DNA from: Candidatus Eiseniibacteriota bacterium
GTDB lineage: Bacteria; Eisenbacteria; RBG-16-71-46; CAIMUX01; WJJG01
Assembly: GCA_023129715.1 (NCBI GenBank)
Contig: JAGMBO010000083.1
Coordinates: 1-58,694 of the forward strand
Direction: 5' to 3'
Length of the DNA: 58,694 nucleotides
Position numbers and translations under genes: made by a program. Below, piece after piece: positions 55,029 through 58,694 of the stretch. Under the pieces are notes generated by a model. That model made no database searches, was not told the origin of the DNA, and was given only the letters and a program-made list of their open reading frames with translations. The first letter of the stretch is position 1; each line of letters opens with the position of its first letter.

Positions 55029-55044
55029 CTTGACCTAGGTCAAG
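55029..55044. promoter_or_regulatory. 16-bp perfect palindrome, candidate Crp/Fnr-type operator
   Basis: CTTGACCTAGGTCAAG. The TTGAC-N4-GTCAA half-sites resemble FNR/DNR operators (TTGAT-N4-ATCAA). It lies 189 nt before the ferredoxin-domain gene and in front of hcp and the Crp/Fnr gene, whose recognition helix (PETLSR, residues 191-196) has the E-x2-S-R pattern of FNR. The link is inferred. Confidence 0.6.
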
Positions 55045-55140
55045 GCACGGGTGGTCCGAGGCACCGATACTGCCGGTCAGAAGAGACCGGGCGGGTGCTG
55101 TCGGCGTTGGTTCGCAGCACGTCATCGCCGCCGCGCAGGG

Positions 55141-55229
55141 AGACTCGCAGGAGGACTTGCAGCGGGACTCGCAGGAGAACTTGCAGCGGGACTCGTAGGG
55201 GGACTGCAGCAGGACTCGCAGGAGGAGAG
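55141..55229 (+). repeat. 23-24-bp tandem repeats carrying ribosome-binding-site-like cores
   Basis: Units at 55141-55163, 55164-55187 and 55188-55210, plus a partial unit 55211-55229; consensus GGGACTCGCAGGAGGACTTG. Each holds an AGGAG or AGGGGG purine core. The last partial unit provides the GGAGGAG that serves the ATG at 55233. The remainder of the 54860-55232 gap holds the palindrome at 55029 and no gene. Confidence 0.8.
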
Positions 55230-55232
55230 ACA

Positions 55233-56039
55233 ATGGTCGGAAGACGGATGCGCGAGATCGTGTACATCGATGAGGAGAAATGTGACGGATGCGGGGTCTG
55301 CATTCCGAGCTGCCATGAGGGCGCCATTCAGATCATCGATGGCAAGGCGCGTCTGGTGGCCGACCGTCTCTGTGACGGCCTCGGCGACTGCCTCGGCGTG
55401 TGCCCGCGGGGCGCGATTCGGGTCGAGCGCCGTGAGGCCGAGGAATTCGACGCCGCGGCCGTCCGCGCTCGTCAGGCGCCGCAGGCCACGCCGGCAGCGT
55501 GTGCTTGTCCCGGCGCGCTCGCGCAGCGGCTGCCCGCCGCCGACTCGCCGATGCCGGAGGCACGGGTGAACCCGTCGGGCGCGAGCCAATCTGCCGCGAG
55601 CCGGCTCGGTCACTGGCCCGTGCAGCTGCATCTTCTGCCCGTACACAGCGAGCTGTGGGAGAACGCCGACGTCCTGATTGCCGCCGACTGTGTCGGTTTC
55701 TCCCTTCCCGATCTCCACTCGCGCCTGCTCGCGGGTCGCACCGTCGCCATCGGCTGTCCCAAGCTGGATGCCCTTGAGGTCTACGTCGAGAAGCTAACCG
55801 CGATCCTGCGAAATCACGAGATCCGCTCGCTCACCGTTGCGCACATGGAAGTGCCGTGCTGCACTGGTCTGGCGACCGCCGTCCGCGAGGCGCTCACCGC
55901 CGCGGGCAGGAATGATCTCGAAGTGGAAGATCTCACCGTCACCTGCGACGGACGCATCCGGGAGAGGCCGGCCGCGAATGTCCCCCGGGAGAGCCCGGGA
56001 GTGGGGCGCACGGCATGCGGGTTCACCGGGAAGATCTGA
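55233..56039 (+). CDS. 4Fe-4S ferredoxin-domain protein linked to Hcp
   Basis: A 268-residue cytoplasmic protein. An N-terminal ferredoxin domain has one complete motif, C17-x2-C20-x2-C23-x3-C27 (CDGCGVCIPSC), and a second with three Cys (C47, C53, C57 in CDGLGDCLGVC). A Cys/Pro/Ala-rich linker follows, then a conserved region: LGHWPVQLHLLPV, ADVLIAADCVGFSLPDLHSRLLAG, IGCPKLD, EKLTAILR and VAHMEVPCC. This family is commonly found next to hcp in anaerobes and is a good candidate electron donor or partner for Hcp. ATG 55233 follows GGAGGA; the open frame continuing upstream overlaps the cytochrome gene and is not coding. hcp starts 123 nt downstream. Confidence 0.9.
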   Translation: MVGRRMREIVYIDEEKCDGCGVCIPSCHEGAIQIIDGKARLVADRLCDGLGDCLGVCPRGAIRVERREAEEFDAAAVRARQAPQATPAACACPGALAQRLPAADSPMPEARVNPSGASQSAASRLGHWPVQLHLLPVHSELWENADVLIAADCVGFSLPDLHSRLLAGRTVAIGCPKLDALEVYVEKLTAILRNHEIRSLTVAHMEVPCCTGLATAVREALTAAGRNDLEVEDLTVTCDGRIRERPAANVPRESPGVGRTACGFTGKI

Positions 56040-56162
56040 GGCCCGGAGGGGGCGTGAGCCCAACGACGGGGTCCAGGGTGCGGACCGCGTGCCGTCTCAT
56101 TGAAGATGCTTGAGTACGAGATCGGGATGGTGCCGAAGAGAAGAAAGGAAGGAGTCAGTCCC

Positions 56163-57827
56163 ATGAACATGTTCTGTTACCAGTGCGAGCAGACCGCTCA
56201 GGGAAGCGGGTGCACGAAGCAGGGAGTTTGCGGCAAAGACCCGGATGTGGCCGCATTGCAGGATCTGCTCGTGCATGTCGCCAAGGGTATCGCCCAGTAT
56301 GCACATCGCAGCGCCGGACTGGGCAAGCGTGATGCCGATGTCGACCGCGGAGTCATTGAGGCGCTCTTCACCACGGTGACGAATGTCAACTTCGATGCCC
56401 GGCGCATGGCGGCGAAGATCGGCGAGGAGGTCGTCTTGCGGCGCCGGGCCCGCGAAACCTATCAGCGCGCGCTCGCCGACGCGGGGCGTCAGGCAGAGCC
56501 GTTGGGCGGGCCGGCGGTCTATGAGTCAGGGGATGACTTGGCGGGGATGATCTCGCAGGGCCACAAGCTGCGCCTGAGTCAGAGAATCGAGAATCAGGGG
56601 CGGGATGTCGCCGGACTTCAGGAGCTGGCCCTCTATGGAATGAAAGGGGCGGCGGCCTATGTCGACCATGCGCAGATCCTGGGCGTCGAAGACGCGGCGA
56701 TCTACGCCGACTTTCATCGTCTCCTGGACGACCTGGCGGGCGATCCGACCGATGCGGGGCGGTTGACCGCACTCGCCCTGGAGGTCGGTGAACTGAACCT
56801 GCGGGCGATGGAGATTCTCGATCGGGCGAATACGGGCGCCTATGGCCACCCGGAGCCGACCCGAGTGCGGGTCAGTCCGGTCAAAGGCAAGTGCATTCTC
56901 GTCTCGGGCCACGACCTCAAGGACCTCGATGAGCTCCTCGAGCAGACGGCGGGCAAGGGGATCAATGTCTACACCCATGGAGAGATGCTGCCCTGCTTGG
57001 CCTATCCTCGGCTGAAGCGCCATCCGCATCTGGTGGGCAACTACGGTGGAGCCTGGCAGGACCAACGCCGGGAGTTTGCCGCGTTTCCCGGCGCCATTCT
57101 GATGACGACCAACTGCATCCAGCGCCCCAAGGAAGACTACCAGGGGCGGATCTTCACCAGTGGTTTGGTCGCCTGGCCCGGGGTGACCCACATTGACAAT
57201 CGCGACTTCACTCCGGTCATCGAGGCGGCCTTGGCGGCCGAGGGATTCAGCGAAGATGCGCCGGAGAAGATGATCACGATCGGTTTCGGACACCAGGCCG
57301 TTCTGGGCGTGGCCGACCAGGTGATTTCCGCAGTCAAGAGCAAGGCGATTCGCCACTTCTTCCTGATCGGTGGGTGTGACGGGGCCAAGTCGGGACGCAA
57401 CTACTACACCGAGCTGGCCGAACAAGTGCCCGATGACTGTGTCATCTTGACGCTAGCGTGCGGCAAGTTCCGCTTCAACAAGCTCGAGTTCGGGGAGATC
57501 CAGGGGATCCCGCGGCTCCTGGACGTGGGGCAGTGCAACGACGCCCACTCGGCGATCGAGATCGTCAAGGCGCTGGCCGGCGCGTTCGACTGCGGCGTCA
57601 ACGACCTGCCGCTCTCTCTGGTGCTGAGCTGGTACGAACAGAAGGCGGTCGGCATCCTGCTGTCCTTGCTCCACTTGGGCATCCGGGGCATCCGGATCGG
57701 ACCGAGCCTCCCGGCGTTCACCCCGCCGGAGGTGTTGGAGGTCCTGGTGGCGAACTTCGATCTTAAGCCGATCACGACGCCGCAGGAGGATCTCGCCGCG
57801 ATGCTGGCGGGGCAGCCGGCCGGCTAG
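56163..57827 (+). CDS. hcp: Hybrid-cluster protein / hydroxylamine reductase
   Basis: A 554-residue Hcp. The N-terminal C5-x2-C8-x8-C17-x5-C23 (MFCYQCEQTAQGSGC) binds the proximal [4Fe-4S] cluster and is the anaerobe-type spacing. Ligands of the hybrid cluster are visible in GHDLKDL, THGEMLP, NCIQRP, GGCDGAKSGRNYY, LACGKFRFNK and VGQCNDAHSA. It reduces hydroxylamine to ammonium in vitro and NO to N2O in some organisms. Together with the HAO-like enzyme upstream, reduction of hydroxylamine made from nitrite is the likely job. ATG 56163 is the family start and has AAGGAG 9 nt upstream. It is followed at once by a repeat hairpin and then the Crp/Fnr gene. Confidence 0.97.
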   Translation: MNMFCYQCEQTAQGSGCTKQGVCGKDPDVAALQDLLVHVAKGIAQYAHRSAGLGKRDADVDRGVIEALFTTVTNVNFDARRMAAKIGEEVVLRRRARETYQRALADAGRQAEPLGGPAVYESGDDLAGMISQGHKLRLSQRIENQGRDVAGLQELALYGMKGAAAYVDHAQILGVEDAAIYADFHRLLDDLAGDPTDAGRLTALALEVGELNLRAMEILDRANTGAYGHPEPTRVRVSPVKGKCILVSGHDLKDLDELLEQTAGKGINVYTHGEMLPCLAYPRLKRHPHLVGNYGGAWQDQRREFAAFPGAILMTTNCIQRPKEDYQGRIFTSGLVAWPGVTHIDNRDFTPVIEAALAAEGFSEDAPEKMITIGFGHQAVLGVADQVISAVKSKAIRHFFLIGGCDGAKSGRNYYTELAEQVPDDCVILTLACGKFRFNKLEFGEIQGIPRLLDVGQCNDAHSAIEIVKALAGAFDCGVNDLPLSLVLSWYEQKAVGILLSLLHLGIRGIRIGPSLPAFTPPEVLEVLVANFDLKPITTPQEDLAAMLAGQPAG

Positions 57828-57833
57828 ATGGTT

Positions 57834-57856
57834 CTGCACGGATCTCGAACGTGCAG
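57834..57856 (+). terminator. Hairpin after hcp (shared repeat hairpin)
   Basis: CTGCACG (57834-57840) pairs with CGTGCAG (57850-57856) around a 9-nt loop, 6 nt after the hcp stop. It is the reverse complement of the hairpin after ilvE at 26388-26410 with one change in the loop. No U-run. Confidence 0.55.
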
Positions 57857-57987
57857 GGGGTGAGCGGATGGATGGGATCGATGGGATGTGCCCGGCTGCC
57901 CGAGAGCCGGGCTTTCCCGCTTCCCGATCGAGTCCGGGGCGCAGTTAGCGGTGGATTGGAGGCGGCCGCTTCCGCCAGAATCGTGCC

Positions 57988-58674
57988 GTGAAACGCATGA
58001 CCCGGAATGAGACCTTGACGGTCCTGGAACGGGTGCCGCTATTCTCGGCGCTTCCCCGCAAGGACCTCGAGCACCTGTTGGCCGACTGTCGTTTACGATC
58101 GGTGCGCGCGGGAGCCGAATTGGTATCGCCGGGCGAACCGGCCGACCGCTTCTATGTGATTCTCACCGGACGGGTGAACGTCTTCCAGCTCTCCGCCAAG
58201 GGAGACCAGCAGATCCTGCACGCCTACGGCGCCGGGGCAACCTTCGGCGAGGCGGCGATGTTGAGGGGCGAGGGGTTTCCCGCGCATGCCGAGGCGCTGG
58301 AAGATGCGACCCTGCTGGTTGTCGATCGCGAGACGTTGGCCGCGGCGATCCGTCGCCAGCCCGAGATGGCCCTCGGCATGCTGGCGGGTCTCTCGGGCAA
58401 GCTGCAGGAGTTCGCCAGCCTGATCGAGAAGCTGGCCCTCAAGGATGTCCCCGCCCGCTTGGCCGCGATCCTCCTCGAACTCTCGGGCGAGGCGGGAGCG
58501 GTCTCCTTTGTGCTGCCGCAGTCGAAGCGCGAGTTGGCCGCCCAGATCGGGACGATTCCCGAGACCCTCAGCCGGTCCCTGGCAAAGCTGCGCCGCGCCG
58601 GCTGGATCAGTGTCGACGGGCGACGCATCCGGATCCTCGATGCCGAGGCGCTCCGGGACCTGGCCGAGTCCTAG
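57988..58674 (+). CDS. Crp/Fnr-family regulator, probable control of the nitrogen-oxide genes
   Basis: A 228-residue transcription factor: cyclic-nucleotide-binding-like domain (about 12-120, LFSALPRKDLEHLL, GEPADRFYVILTGRVNVF, GATFGEAAMLRG), dimerisation helix, and a winged helix-turn-helix with SKRELAAQIGTIPETLSRSLAKLRRAGWI (179-207). Recognition residues E192, S195 and R196 are of the FNR type. The N-terminal Cys cluster of FNR is absent (only Cys34), so it probably does not sense oxygen by an Fe-S cluster; heme-based NO sensing, as in DNR or HcpR, is a candidate. Start GTG 57988 or ATG 57997; neither has a strong Shine-Dalgarno. Its stop lies within the 24-nt repeat at the window end. Confidence 0.92.
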   Translation: MKRMTRNETLTVLERVPLFSALPRKDLEHLLADCRLRSVRAGAELVSPGEPADRFYVILTGRVNVFQLSAKGDQQILHAYGAGATFGEAAMLRGEGFPAHAEALEDATLLVVDRETLAAAIRRQPEMALGMLAGLSGKLQEFASLIEKLALKDVPARLAAILLELSGEAGAVSFVLPQSKRELAAQIGTIPETLSRSLAKLRRAGWISVDGRRIRILDAEALRDLAES

Positions 58675-58694
58675 CCCTAATGGGTCAATAGTCT
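58671..58694 (-). repeat. 24-nt repeat at the window end (inverted copy of 60-83)
   Basis: Exact reverse complement of 60-83. It includes the stop codon of the Crp/Fnr gene. Confidence 0.75.

Overview
The window looks like chromosomal DNA of a GC-rich (about 60-65% by eye), Gram-negative-type bacterium of the FCB group or a neighbouring candidate phylum (Eisenbacteria, Krumholzibacteriota or Latescibacterota-like). Three things point this way: five large exported proteins end in a FlgD-like/type IX-style sorting tail, multiheme cytochromes and C10/C25 peptidases are abundant, and an ECF sigma factor sits next to a Ser/Thr kinase with WD40 repeats. The phylum is an inference; no rRNA or tRNA gene was seen.

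Layout. 1-4.8 kb: an ECF sigma factor and a giant WD40 Ser/Thr kinase, both on the minus strand. 4.8-14.7 kb: a sparse accessory region made largely of dispersed intergenic repeats. It carries small zinc-ribbon proteins, a low-GC cyclopropane-fatty-acid synthase, a broken IS1595-type transposase, a membrane alpha/beta hydrolase, a lipoprotein serpin and an FN3/PKD lipoprotein flanked by two halves of a repeat. 14.7-22.6 kb: an SLBB polysaccharide-export protein, a hybrid sensor kinase, an EF-G of the mitochondrial/spd type and a RecA-like ATPase. 22.6-26.4 kb: a nitroreductase, then a compact RiPP-like locus (52-residue Cys-containing peptide, SPASM radical SAM enzyme, PqqD-like protein), then a branched-chain aminotransferase. 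26.7-51.4 kb: a secretome block with a six-heme cytochrome, a C25 (gingipain-like) peptidase, a GH57 glycosidase, an FG-GAP protein, a C10 peptidase with two beta-helix regions and a C39-like peptidase, plus a B12-type radical SAM protein, an HDOD protein and FabL. The C10 and C39-like proteins share a repeated six-cysteine module.

51.8-58.7 kb: an anaerobic nitrogen-oxide module with an octaheme hydroxylamine-oxidoreductase-family cytochrome, a NapC/NirT-type membrane multiheme cytochrome, a ferredoxin-domain protein, hybrid-cluster protein (Hcp) and a Crp/Fnr regulator. The set matches the known route nitrite -> hydroxylamine -> ammonium (reverse-HURM plus hydroxylamine reductase). A perfect 16-bp Fnr-like palindrome lies in front of the ferredoxin-hcp part. 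The two best candidates for something undescribed are the radical SAM/PqqD peptide locus and this regulated nitrogen-oxide module. The intergenic repeats, including possible filled and empty versions of one element, deserve separate attention.
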